64,000 nt of DNA from Roseinatronobacter monicus. Its GTDB lineage: Bacteria > Pseudomonadota > Alphaproteobacteria > Rhodobacterales > Rhodobacteraceae. The notes under the pieces are model-generated. The model was given only the letters and a program-made list of their open reading frames with translations, was not told where the DNA came from and searched no databases. Shown here one piece after another: positions 35,674 through 43,581 of this stretch (its first letter is position 1; each line of letters starts with the position of its first letter). The stretch spans positions 1,111,001-1,175,000 of the forward strand of contig NZ_VFPT01000001.1 of NCBI RefSeq assembly GCF_006716865.1, written 5' to 3'. The translations under genes and the position numbers were made by a program.

Positions 35674-36510
35674 TCAATGCGTTAGGCGCGGTTTCGCCTC
35701 ATGCACTTTGCGATAGCTGGAGGGCGGTTGCCCAATCTGCAGCGAGAAGGCGCGCGAGAAGTAGCTTGGTGTCGAGAACCCCAGATTGCGCGCGATGTCC
35801 TGAACGGGAATATCTGTTTCCATCAACAGCTTGCGCGCTTCATACAAGCGGCGGGTCTGGATCATGTCCAATGCCGTGCGCCCGCAGCTTGCACGACAGG
35901 CGCGCGTCAGATGCGTGGGGGTCACGCCAAGCGCGGTCGCATAATCGGTCACATTCAAAGATGACCCGAATTCGCGCTCCAGCAATGCGGCGTACCGTGC
36001 GGTCAGGCGTTCATTGGCGTTGAGCTGCGTCATCTCAGCCGCATTCTCGCCCTGATGCGCCGCATTGTGCCGGTCCAGCCAGATCGCCAAAAGGCCAAGC
36101 TGGTGATAGGCGGCCTGATCGGCCTTTGGGCGCTGGCCTTCAACTTCGCGTTGAACATAATCAACGAGTTGTGACACTTCGGCATGTTGGGATGCGTCGC
36201 GCAGGCGCAGGTGCAGCGCGGTTTCAGGCAGCTCCAGCCCGTGGCGCGCGCCAAAATAGATGGCGGTTCCCTGCACGCGGGTCAGGGCCTGCATCCCGTG
36301 CAATGTTCCTGCCGGAATGAAGATTGCGTTATGCGGATGAAAGCCGCGTGTTCTGGCACCGATTGTGATGCGCCCTTGTCCGTTGGTAATCCACAAAAAC
36401 AGCGGCTCGCGTAATGCGCGCATTGTTTCCAGCTGCCATTTGGGTGCAGCGGCCAGCTTGCTGATCGGCACCAGACGCAGGCGCGTTGGTTGCTCGGGTA
36501 TGATCTTCAT
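35674..36510 (-). CDS. AraC-family transcriptional regulator
   Basis: 278 residues. The N-terminal half is a cupin-type sensor (about 15-110) with GARTRGFHPHNAIFIPAGTLHGMQ. The C-terminal half has the two HTH units of AraC proteins: VTDYATALGVTPTHLTRACRASCG (first recognition helix region) and PVQDIARNLGFSTPSYFSRAFSLQIGQPPSSYR (second). The effector and targets are unknown. It converges on the DUF2256 gene and diverges from nothing; the next gene upstream is miaA on the same strand. Confidence 0.92.
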   Translation of the reverse strand: MKIIPEQPTRLRLVPISKLAAAPKWQLETMRALREPLFLWITNGQGRITIGARTRGFHPHNAIFIPAGTLHGMQALTRVQGTAIYFGARHGLELPETALHLRLRDASQHAEVSQLVDYVQREVEGQRPKADQAAYHQLGLLAIWLDRHNAAHQGENAAEMTQLNANERLTARYAALLEREFGSSLNVTDYATALGVTPTHLTRACRASCGRTALDMIQTRRLYEARKLLMETDIPVQDIARNLGFSTPSYFSRAFSLQIGQPPSSYRKVHEAKPRLTH

Positions 36511-36633
36511 TTTGCTTCGTCCCCTATATCCACCAATGATTACGGGATGATGCGTATAGGGGAAGATGTTTCGTTCACGGCCATGTGAGTTTTGTCACAG
36601 TTAGGGCCGTGGCGTTGCAAATTGGTGACTCTG

Positions 36634-37542
36634 TCAAACAAGGGGTATCCACGCGCGCATCCGGTTGCGAAACCATGTGCGCTGGCGCTTGGCATATTGC
36701 CGCGTGGCAAGTGTTGCGGCCTGCTGGGCCTCTGGCAACGACATGTGCCCTTTGAGATGGGCAATCAGTTCGGGCGCGCCAATCGCTTTTGCCCAAGGTG
36801 CGGCGGGGTTCCAATGGGGCAGGGCCGCGCGCGCCTCTTCCAGCGCGCCCTGCGCCATCATCACGGCAAAGCGCGAATCGATTCGCGCATTCAGCCATTC
36901 AACTTGCGGGTGTATGACGAATGCGGTTGCCTGCGAGATGGGCAGCACTGGCGGCGGCGTCCGGGCTTGCCATTGAGCAAGACCGGTGCCTGTTGCGTGC
37001 AACACTTCCCATGCGCGCTGCACGCGTGCCGGGTTGGCGGCGTCGATCTGCGCGCGTGTTTGGGGGTCAAGCTCTGCCAGCAGCGCGCCCGCCCCCTCGG
37101 ATGCAAGGCGCAAATCGGCCTGTTCGCGCAGCGCAGGCGGGGTCGGGGGGATTTCGACCAAGCCTTCGGTCAGCGCGCGAAAATACAGGCCAGTGCCCCC
37201 GACAATGATGGGGTTGGGGTGCGCGCCCAGCAAACGCGACACATCGCGCAGCCAATGCCCCACGGACCAATCCTGATCGCGGGCCACAGTTCCATACAGA
37301 TAATGCGGCACCAGCGCGCAATCAGCCGCATCGGGGCGCGCGCTCAAGACCTGCCACATGTCATAGACCTGCAACGCATCGGCATTCACGATCACACGCC
37401 CTTGGCTTTGGGCCAAACGCAGCGCCAGCGCCGATTTTCCGCTGGCTGTGGGGCCGGCCAGCAGCACCGGGCGCGCCGGATCAGGCGGATTTTTGCGCAG
37501 CCTGTCCAGTGCCAGTGCCAGCGGATCGGGTATTTTGGCCAT
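36634..37542 (-). CDS. miaA: tRNA dimethylallyltransferase
   Basis: 302 residues. It adds a dimethylallyl group to adenine 37 of tRNAs that read UNN codons. The P-loop is AGPTASGKSALA (about 29-40). VNADALQVYDMWQVLSARP is the conserved substrate region; the usual serine of the D-S-x-Q-x-Y motif is replaced by alanine (DALQVYD). IIVGGTGLYFRAL is also typical. The C-terminus RQYAKRQRTWFRNRM is the normal end. It diverges from pyrH across about 110 nt. Confidence 0.94.
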   Translation of the reverse strand: MAKIPDPLALALDRLRKNPPDPARPVLLAGPTASGKSALALRLAQSQGRVIVNADALQVYDMWQVLSARPDAADCALVPHYLYGTVARDQDWSVGHWLRDVSRLLGAHPNPIIVGGTGLYFRALTEGLVEIPPTPPALREQADLRLASEGAGALLAELDPQTRAQIDAANPARVQRAWEVLHATGTGLAQWQARTPPPVLPISQATAFVIHPQVEWLNARIDSRFAVMMAQGALEEARAALPHWNPAAPWAKAIGAPELIAHLKGHMSLPEAQQAATLATRQYAKRQRTWFRNRMRAWIPLV

Positions 37543-37654
37543 GCTGCCCTGCTTTCAGATTGAACCTGCCTGCGTTTTCCGACATTTTGCCAAAAGTTGA
37601 AAGCGGTGTGCCGCATCTTGTATGGCTGTCGCGCTTTGCGGAAAGGAAACTACA

Positions 37655-38380
37655 ATGCCGGACACCCCTCAGACCACCTATAAACGCGTCATGCTGAAAA
37701 TCTCGGGTGAGGCGCTGATGGGGGATCAGGGGTTCGGGCTGCATCCGCCCACTGTCCAGCGTATCGCCCGAGAGGTGAAATCGGTCCACGACATGGGCGT
37801 TGAAATCTGCATGGTCATTGGCGGCGGCAACATTTTCCGCGGGCTTCAAGGCTCTGCTCAGGGGATGGAGCGCACACAGGCCGATTATATGGGTATGCTG
37901 GCAACCGTGATGAACGCGCTGGCCATGCAAACCGCACTGGAAGAAGAGGGCGTCTTTACCCGTGTGGTCAGCGCCATTCCCATGGACCAGATCTGCGAGC
38001 CCTACATCCGCCGCCGCGCTGTGCGACATCTGGAGAAGAAGCGTGTCTGCATTTTCGCCGCCGGAACCGGAAACCCGTATTTCACCACCGATACTGCCGC
38101 CGCATTGCGCGCCTCCGAGATGGCGTGTGAGGCGATCTTTATGGGCAAGCAGGTTGACGGCATTTATGACAGCGACCCCAAAACCAACCCTGATGCAAAG
38201 CGCTATGGCGAGATCAGCTATGACGACGTGTTGCGCGCAAACCTCAAGGTGATGGACGCCTCTGCTATTGCGCTGTGTCGGGACAACAAGATGCCGCTGA
38301 TCGTTTTTTCGCTGGATGAACCGGGTGGTTTCGGCGGGATCGTGCGCGGTGAGGGAACATATACCCGCGTACATGCGTAA
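37655..38380 (+). CDS. pyrH: Uridylate kinase
   Basis: 241 residues from ATG 37655 (AAAGGAAA upstream); the longer frame from 37622 lacks support. It phosphorylates UMP and is the usual first gene of this envelope cluster. Motifs of the amino-acid-kinase fold are [13 protein letters not shown] (about 10), [10 protein letters not shown], and [39 protein letters not shown] is also typical. frr follows after 95 nt. Confidence 0.96.
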   Translation: MPDTPQTTYKRVMLKISGEALMGDQGFGLHPPTVQRIAREVKSVHDMGVEICMVIGGGNIFRGLQGSAQGMERTQADYMGMLATVMNALAMQTALEEEGVFTRVVSAIPMDQICEPYIRRRAVRHLEKKRVCIFAAGTGNPYFTTDTAAALRASEMACEAIFMGKQVDGIYDSDPKTNPDAKRYGEISYDDVLRANLKVMDASAIALCRDNKMPLIVFSLDEPGGFGGIVRGEGTYTRVHA

Positions 38381-38475
38381 ACATGCCACGCAAGTGGCTT
38401 ACAAAAACTGTGGCATCGCGCTAAAAGGCCGGATACGGCCAGCAAATACGCCGCACCAGACGAGGAAACTATCAC

Positions 38476-39039
38476 ATGTCAGATGAAATCGAGATTGATC
38501 TGGATGACCTCACACGCCGGATGGACGGGGCAATGAGCGCGCTCAAGACCGAATTCGGCTCGTTGCGCACAGGCCGCGCCTCGGCTTCGATGCTAGAGCC
38601 GATCATGGTCGAAGCTTACGGGCAGATGACGCATATCAATCAGGTTGGCACTGTGAACGTGCCAGAGCCGCGCATGGTCACGCTGAATGTCTGGGACAAG
38701 TCGCTGGTCGGCAAGGTCGAGAAAGCCATTCGCGAGTCGGGCCTTGGGATTAACCCGCAGTTGAACGGCACTATCATCATGTTGCCAATCCCCGAGTTGA
38801 ACGAGGAGCGCCGCCGCGAGTTGACGAAGGTGGCCGCACAATATGCCGAGCATGCGCGTGTGGCCGTACGCAACCTGCGCCGCGACGGTATGGACCAGAT
38901 CAAGAAAGCTAAGGCCGCTGGAATGAGCGAAGACGAGCAGAAACTGTGGTCTGAAGAGATACAGGAACTGACTGACAGCTATATCGGCAAGATCGACAAG
39001 GCGCTGGAACACAAGCAGGAAGAGATCATGCAGGTCTGA
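38476..39039 (+). CDS. frr: Ribosome recycling factor
   Basis: 187 residues. It splits the post-termination ribosome with EF-G. The conserved [20 protein letters not shown] and [29 protein letters not shown] span the hinge between the helical bundle and the beta domain. The C-terminus [16 protein letters not shown] is normal. A GAGGAAAC sequence lies just upstream of ATG 38476. It is followed by uppS after 24 nt. Confidence 0.97.
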   Translation: MSDEIEIDLDDLTRRMDGAMSALKTEFGSLRTGRASASMLEPIMVEAYGQMTHINQVGTVNVPEPRMVTLNVWDKSLVGKVEKAIRESGLGINPQLNGTIIMLPIPELNEERRRELTKVAAQYAEHARVAVRNLRRDGMDQIKKAKAAGMSEDEQKLWSEEIQELTDSYIGKIDKALEHKQEEIMQV

Positions 39040-39063
39040 ATCTGACCGCTAAAAGGAACTGCC

Positions 39064-39807
39064 ATGACATTCGATCAGCCCAGCAACGGCGAAGACCCGG
39101 CCCATTCTAATCATCTGCATGTTGCAGTGATCATGGACGGTAATGGCCGCTGGGCGTCCAATCGCGGATGGCCGCGTTTGGTAGGGCACCGCAAGGGCGC
39201 CGAACGCGTGCGCGAACTGGTCAATGCCTGCCCGGAAATAGGTATCAAATATCTGACGCTCTATGCGTTCTCGACAGAAAACTGGAAGCGCACCACTGAA
39301 GAAGTGATGGGGCTGATGTCCTTGTTCGCCCGCTATATCAAACGCGAGGCGGGGCGCATGGACCGCGCGGGCGTGCGGATGCGCATCATCGGGGACCGAA
39401 CCCGCCTCGACCGCCACCTCAGAGAGTTGTTTGACTGGGTCGAACACGCAACTGCGGATAATGACCGCGTGCATCTGACTGTTGCGATCAATTATGGCGG
39501 GCGTGACGAAATACGCCGCGCCACGGCAGCCATCGCGCGCGAGGTCGCCGCTGGCAAGCTGCGTGCGGAAGATGTGAATGAAGAGATGATTGCGAAGCAT
39601 CTGGATACGCATTTTCTGCCGGACCCTGATCTTGTGGTGCGCACCTCTGGCGAAACGCGGGTGTCGAATTTCCTGCCGTGGCAGGCCGCTTATTCGGAAT
39701 ATGTCTTTACGCCGGTCTTGTGGCCGGATTTCACCCCTCAGACGATGGATACCATCCTTCAGGCATTTGGCACCCGTGAACGCCGCTTTGGCGGGGTGCT
39801 CAAGTGA
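39064..39807 (+). CDS. uppS: Undecaprenyl diphosphate synthase
   Basis: 247 residues. It makes the C55 lipid carrier for peptidoglycan and O-antigen. Motifs are HVAVIMDGNGRWASNRG (catalytic aspartate in MDGNGRW), GHRKGAERVRELVNACPEIGIKYLTLYAFSTENWKR, and the C-terminal RTSGETRVSNFLPWQAAYSEYVF. Glycine or lysine positions are as expected. Its stop overlaps the cdsA start (GTG) by 4 nt. Confidence 0.97.
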   Translation: MTFDQPSNGEDPAHSNHLHVAVIMDGNGRWASNRGWPRLVGHRKGAERVRELVNACPEIGIKYLTLYAFSTENWKRTTEEVMGLMSLFARYIKREAGRMDRAGVRMRIIGDRTRLDRHLRELFDWVEHATADNDRVHLTVAINYGGRDEIRRATAAIAREVAAGKLRAEDVNEEMIAKHLDTHFLPDPDLVVRTSGETRVSNFLPWQAAYSEYVFTPVLWPDFTPQTMDTILQAFGTRERRFGGVLK

Positions 39808-40604
39808 GTGGCCAGTCGGGCAGTTTCACGGATTTGCGCGACCGCTCTGTTTCGGGTGCGCTTATGGCACTGGTGGGGATTGGTGCCGTCTGGGCCGGTG
39901 GGCTTTGGTTTACGGTGCTGGTCTGTGCGCTGTGTGGGCTGATGGTGTGGGAGTTGACCAAGATGCTGGACAGCGCCGCACCTTTTGGCAAGGCCGAGGG
40001 TGCGGGGGGGACGGCAGCGGTGGCGCTGCTGGTGTTCTGGTTGCAGCTGTCAGGGGGCTTGTTGCTGGGCGCTCTTGCCCTGTCGGCGCTGCTGTTTGCG
40101 TGGCGTTTCCCCAAGGATCGGGGCATTGCTGCCGCCTATTTGGCGCTGATCCTGTTTGCAGGGCTTGGCCTGATCGCGCTGCGCGACAGTTTCGGGTGGG
40201 TCTGGGTCTTATGGCTGGTGTTGCTGGTCATCGGCTCTGACGTGGCGGGGTATTTCGCCGGACGCCTGCTAGGTGGACCCAAGCTGTGGCCGCGCGTCAG
40301 CCCGAAAAAGACATGGTCCGGCACTGTTGCGGGCTGGGTGCTTGCGGTGGTGATCGGGTTTGTCTTTATGTCAATTCTGGGCGCAGGGATCGGGTTGGTG
40401 CTGATCTCGGTTTTGGTTGCAATGGCAGGGCAGGCGGGTGACATTGCCGAAAGTGCGATCAAGCGCTACGCAGGCGTCAAGGACAGCTCGAACCTGATCC
40501 CCGGTCATGGCGGTGTCATGGACCGGTTTGATGCCATGATCGCTGCGGCCCTGATGATGCTGGTGCTTACCGAAACAGGGCTGATTGCCCTGATTTTGAT
40601 CTGA
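39804..40604 (+). CDS. cdsA: Phosphatidate cytidylyltransferase
   Basis: 266 residues with about seven hydrophobic segments; GTG start overlapping uppS. It makes CDP-diacylglycerol for phospholipid synthesis. The family signature is near the C-terminus: SAIKRYAGVKDSSNLIPGHGGVMDRFDAMIAA (about 215-246). GSDVAGYFAGRLLGGPKLWPRVSPKKTWSGTVAG is the second conserved block. dxr starts 10 nt later. Confidence 0.95.
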   Translation: MSGQSGSFTDLRDRSVSGALMALVGIGAVWAGGLWFTVLVCALCGLMVWELTKMLDSAAPFGKAEGAGGTAAVALLVFWLQLSGGLLLGALALSALLFAWRFPKDRGIAAAYLALILFAGLGLIALRDSFGWVWVLWLVLLVIGSDVAGYFAGRLLGGPKLWPRVSPKKTWSGTVAGWVLAVVIGFVFMSILGAGIGLVLISVLVAMAGQAGDIAESAIKRYAGVKDSSNLIPGHGGVMDRFDAMIAAALMMLVLTETGLIALILI

Positions 40605-40614
40605 CGGTCAGCGC

Positions 40615-41790
40615 ATGCGAGTTTCCGTTTTTGGTGCAACCGGCTCTATTGGCGAAAGCACATTCGATCTGCTGTCGCGGCGTGACGATATCGAGACGGT
40701 TGCCCTGACTGGTGGGCGCAATGTCACGCGCCTTGCGCAGCAGGCGCGCAGTCTGTCTGCGCAACTGGCAGTGACCGCGCATGATGACTGCTATCTGGCG
40801 TTGAAGCAGGCGCTTTCCGGCAGCGGGATCGAGGTCGCGGCAGGCACAGATGCGCTGATCGCTGCGGCGGAACGCCCCACCGACTGGGTTATGTCCGCGA
40901 TTGTCGGTGCCGCAGGTCTGGCACCGGGGTTCCGCGCCTTGGCGCAGGGTGCGACCTTGGCGCTGGCAAACAAGGAATCGCTGGTGACGGCAGGACCGCT
41001 GCTGATGCGCGAAGCGGCACGACACAACGCGCGTATCCTGCCGGTGGATAGCGAGCATTCGGCCGTCTTTCAGGCGCTGACAGGGGAAGATATCACAACC
41101 GTAGAGCGGGTGATTATCACCGCATCTGGCGGGCCATTTCGCACTTGGAGCAAGGCGCAATTGGCCGGGGCCAGTCTGGCGCAGGCCGCCAAGCACCCTA
41201 CATGGGATATGGGCCAGCGCATCACGATTGATTCCGCGACCTTGTTCAACAAGGCGCTAGAGGTTATTGAAACGAGAGAGTATTTCGATCTTCGACCAGA
41301 GCAGATTGAAGTGATTGTGCATCCGCAATCTATCATTCACGCGCTGGTCGGGTTTCGGGATGGGGCACTTATGGCGCATCTTGGTGCGCCGGATATGCGC
41401 CACGCCATCGGATATGCGCTGAACTGGCCCGAACGCGCGGCCCTGCCAATCGCCCGTCTGGATCTGGCGCAACTGGCGCAACTGAGTTTTGAAGCGCCCG
41501 ACCCAGACCGCTTTCCTGCCTTGCGCCTTGCGCGCGAAGTTATGGAGCTGCGCGGCCATGCGGGGGCTGCGTTCAATGCCGCAAAAGAAGTGGCGCTGGA
41601 TGAATTTATTGCGGGGCATATCGGGTTTCAGGACATGGCGCTTCTGGTCGAGCGCACAATTGACAGCCTTTTGTCCAATTCTGGCCTGACTGATGCAGTA
41701 GAATCGCTTGAAACCGTGGCGGCCATGAACCAGATGGCAAGGGACATCGCGACCCGCCTTGCATCGCGCATGACGTCATCGGGCGCGTAA
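40615..41790 (+). CDS. dxr: 1-deoxy-D-xylulose 5-phosphate reductoisomerase
   Basis: 391 residues. It makes methylerythritol 4-phosphate for isoprenoids, matching the use of isoprenyl units by uppS and miaA. The NADPH site is VFGATGSIGESTFDLL (4-19). ALANKESLVTAG and LPVDSEHSAVFQAL hold metal and substrate residues. The conserved MGQRITIDSATLFNKALEVIE and HPQSIIHALVGFRDGA are present. A stop-to-start gap of 18 nt leads to rseP. Confidence 0.97.
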   Translation: MRVSVFGATGSIGESTFDLLSRRDDIETVALTGGRNVTRLAQQARSLSAQLAVTAHDDCYLALKQALSGSGIEVAAGTDALIAAAERPTDWVMSAIVGAAGLAPGFRALAQGATLALANKESLVTAGPLLMREAARHNARILPVDSEHSAVFQALTGEDITTVERVIITASGGPFRTWSKAQLAGASLAQAAKHPTWDMGQRITIDSATLFNKALEVIETREYFDLRPEQIEVIVHPQSIIHALVGFRDGALMAHLGAPDMRHAIGYALNWPERAALPIARLDLAQLAQLSFEAPDPDRFPALRLAREVMELRGHAGAAFNAAKEVALDEFIAGHIGFQDMALLVERTIDSLLSNSGLTDAVESLETVAAMNQMARDIATRLASRMTSSGA

Positions 41791-41808
41791 CACAAAAGGG
41801 GACTGAGT

Positions 41809-43143
41809 TTGGACTTGATCGGGCTGCTGCCGAGTTTCGGGAATTTCTTTTTTACGATCGCCGCTTTTGTTGTTGTGTTGTCGATTATCGTGGCCGTGCA
41901 TGAATACGGCCATTACATCGTTGGGCGGTGGTCTGGCATCCATGCGGATGTGTTTTCCATCGGGTTTGGCCCTGTGCTGGTCAAGCGCACCGATAAACGC
42001 GGCACTGTCTGGCAGGTCGCGGCGGTGCCCTTGGGCGGGTATGTGAAATTCGCGGGCGATGCGGGCGCCACCTCGGGCAAGGATGCCGAAGGCATGTCCG
42101 AGATGGACGCGGCGCAACGCCGGCGCACCATGCATGGCGCGCCGCTTTGGGCGCGGGCATCGACAGTCGCCGCTGGCCCGTTTTTCAACTTTATCTTTGC
42201 GTTTTTCGTATTCGCTGCCCTCATCATGTATGAAGGCGTGGCGATTGATGAACCTGTCGTGGGAGAGATCACATCGCTTCCCGCCCAGCCGTTTGAATTG
42301 GCCGCAGGCGACCGTATTCTGGCGATTGAGGGCACAGAAACCGAAACACTCGCGGATTTCATGCGCAGCGCAGACGAAATGCCCGCGCAAGCTGTCTTGA
42401 ACTATACAGTCGAGCGGGATGGCCAGGTGATTGATGTGACTGGTCCGCACCCGCAGCCACCCTTGGCAGGCAATGTGGCGATGAAATCGGCAGCGCGCGA
42501 AGCGCAAATGCGCCCCGGCGATGTGATTACCGCCATAAATGACACGGACATCGCAACCTTTGCCGAATTGCGCGACATGGTCGCCGCCTCTGGTGGTGCG
42601 CCGCTGGATCTGCGTGTCTGGCGCGACGGGCGCGATCTGGAATTGACCATGGTCCCGCGCAGCACCGATTTGCCCCTTGCCGGTGGCGGGTTTGAGACGC
42701 GCTATCTGATCGGCCTGACCTCGGGCGCGGTGTTTGAATATGGCACGCGTACCCCCAGCTTGGTCGAGGCATCTGGCATTGCCGCCGCTCAGATCTGGCG
42801 TGTTATCCGCACCTCGCTTGAGGGGCTGTATTACATGATTGTCGGCCAGATCAGCACATGCAATCTGTCCAGCCCGATCGGGATTGCCGAAGCCTCTGCT
42901 TCAATGGCGAATGACGGGTTGATCGAATTTGTCTGGTTTATCGCGGTCTTGTCGGTGGCGATTGGGTTGCTCAATCTGTTTCCAATACCGCCGCTTGATG
43001 GGGGGCATCTGGTGTTTCATGCCTATGAAGCGGTTATGCGCCGCCCCGCCGGGGATAAGGCAATGCAAATCCTGATAACAATCGGCCTTGCGCTGGTGCT
43101 GACGCTATTCGCATTCGCCTTGTTCAATGATCTGACCTGCTGA
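41809..43143 (+). CDS. rseP: RIP metalloprotease (site-2 protease)
   Basis: 444 residues, probably from TTG 41809 (AAGGGGAC upstream); the first ATG in frame is too late. The zinc site is H31-E32-YG-H35 in the first membrane segment, with the third ligand in NLFPIPPLDGGHLVF near the C-terminus. Two PDZ domains lie between (about 130-290). In other bacteria RseP cuts the anti-sigma factor RseA and cleans up signal peptides. Its place next to bamA fits envelope stress control. RseA is not in the window. Confidence 0.95.
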   Translation: MDLIGLLPSFGNFFFTIAAFVVVLSIIVAVHEYGHYIVGRWSGIHADVFSIGFGPVLVKRTDKRGTVWQVAAVPLGGYVKFAGDAGATSGKDAEGMSEMDAAQRRRTMHGAPLWARASTVAAGPFFNFIFAFFVFAALIMYEGVAIDEPVVGEITSLPAQPFELAAGDRILAIEGTETETLADFMRSADEMPAQAVLNYTVERDGQVIDVTGPHPQPPLAGNVAMKSAAREAQMRPGDVITAINDTDIATFAELRDMVAASGGAPLDLRVWRDGRDLELTMVPRSTDLPLAGGGFETRYLIGLTSGAVFEYGTRTPSLVEASGIAAAQIWRVIRTSLEGLYYMIVGQISTCNLSSPIGIAEASASMANDGLIEFVWFIAVLSVAIGLLNLFPIPPLDGGHLVFHAYEAVMRRPAGDKAMQILITIGLALVLTLFAFALFNDLTC

Positions 43144-43220
43144 TGCCATCATCCTGACGATTGCCTTGGTCGTGCCCCAGTTTTGCCAAAGTTTTGGGTG
43201 AAACGGGCGAAAAGGAGTGG

Positions 43221-43385
43221 ATGATGGCTTATATCAGCGACGAAATTCAGAATGTCCGCCTTGTCTGGCTGACCGTGGCAAGCAAGTTCCTTGTGGTTGG
43301 GTCAATCATTCTGGGGCTGGCATGTGCCAGCGCCGTTGCCACGATGCTGGGCTATACGCCCGCAGACTTTAACCGCGTGTTCTGA
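43221..43385 (+). CDS. Small single-span membrane protein between rseP and bamA
   Basis: 54 residues from ATG 43221 with a strong AAAAGGAGTGG ribosome site; a second ATG follows at once. The N-terminal 17 residues are polar (MMAYISDEIQNVRLVWL), then VASKFLVVGSIILGLACASAVATML is a membrane span, and a short tail GYTPADFNRVF ends the protein. No family recognised. The good ribosome site and the position inside the envelope cluster suggest it is real. Confidence 0.65.
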   Translation: MMAYISDEIQNVRLVWLTVASKFLVVGSIILGLACASAVATMLGYTPADFNRVF

Positions 43386-43517
43386 TTGCACGCGCGCCAA
43401 ACGGTTGCGTGCCAACCGGATGCGCGCGCGTTTTTCCAATTGCCGCCTCAGGATCACGCGTGTGAGGTTTAATATGCAACAGGCTGTTTCTGGTGCCAAC
43501 AATATGGCTTGATTGCT

Positions 43518-43546
43518 TTGACAACGTCCCGGTTAGCCGATACTCA
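43518..43546 (+). promoter_or_regulatory. Possible promoter of bamA
   Basis: TTGACA (43518-43523) is a perfect -35, followed by a 17-nt spacer and TACTCA (43541-43546), a poor -10. It lies 36 nt before the bamA start, inside a 196-nt gap after the small membrane protein. The weak -10 makes it uncertain. Confidence 0.3.
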
Positions 43547-43581
43547 AAGGAGTATAAAAAAGCGGTAAAACGAGGACAGAA

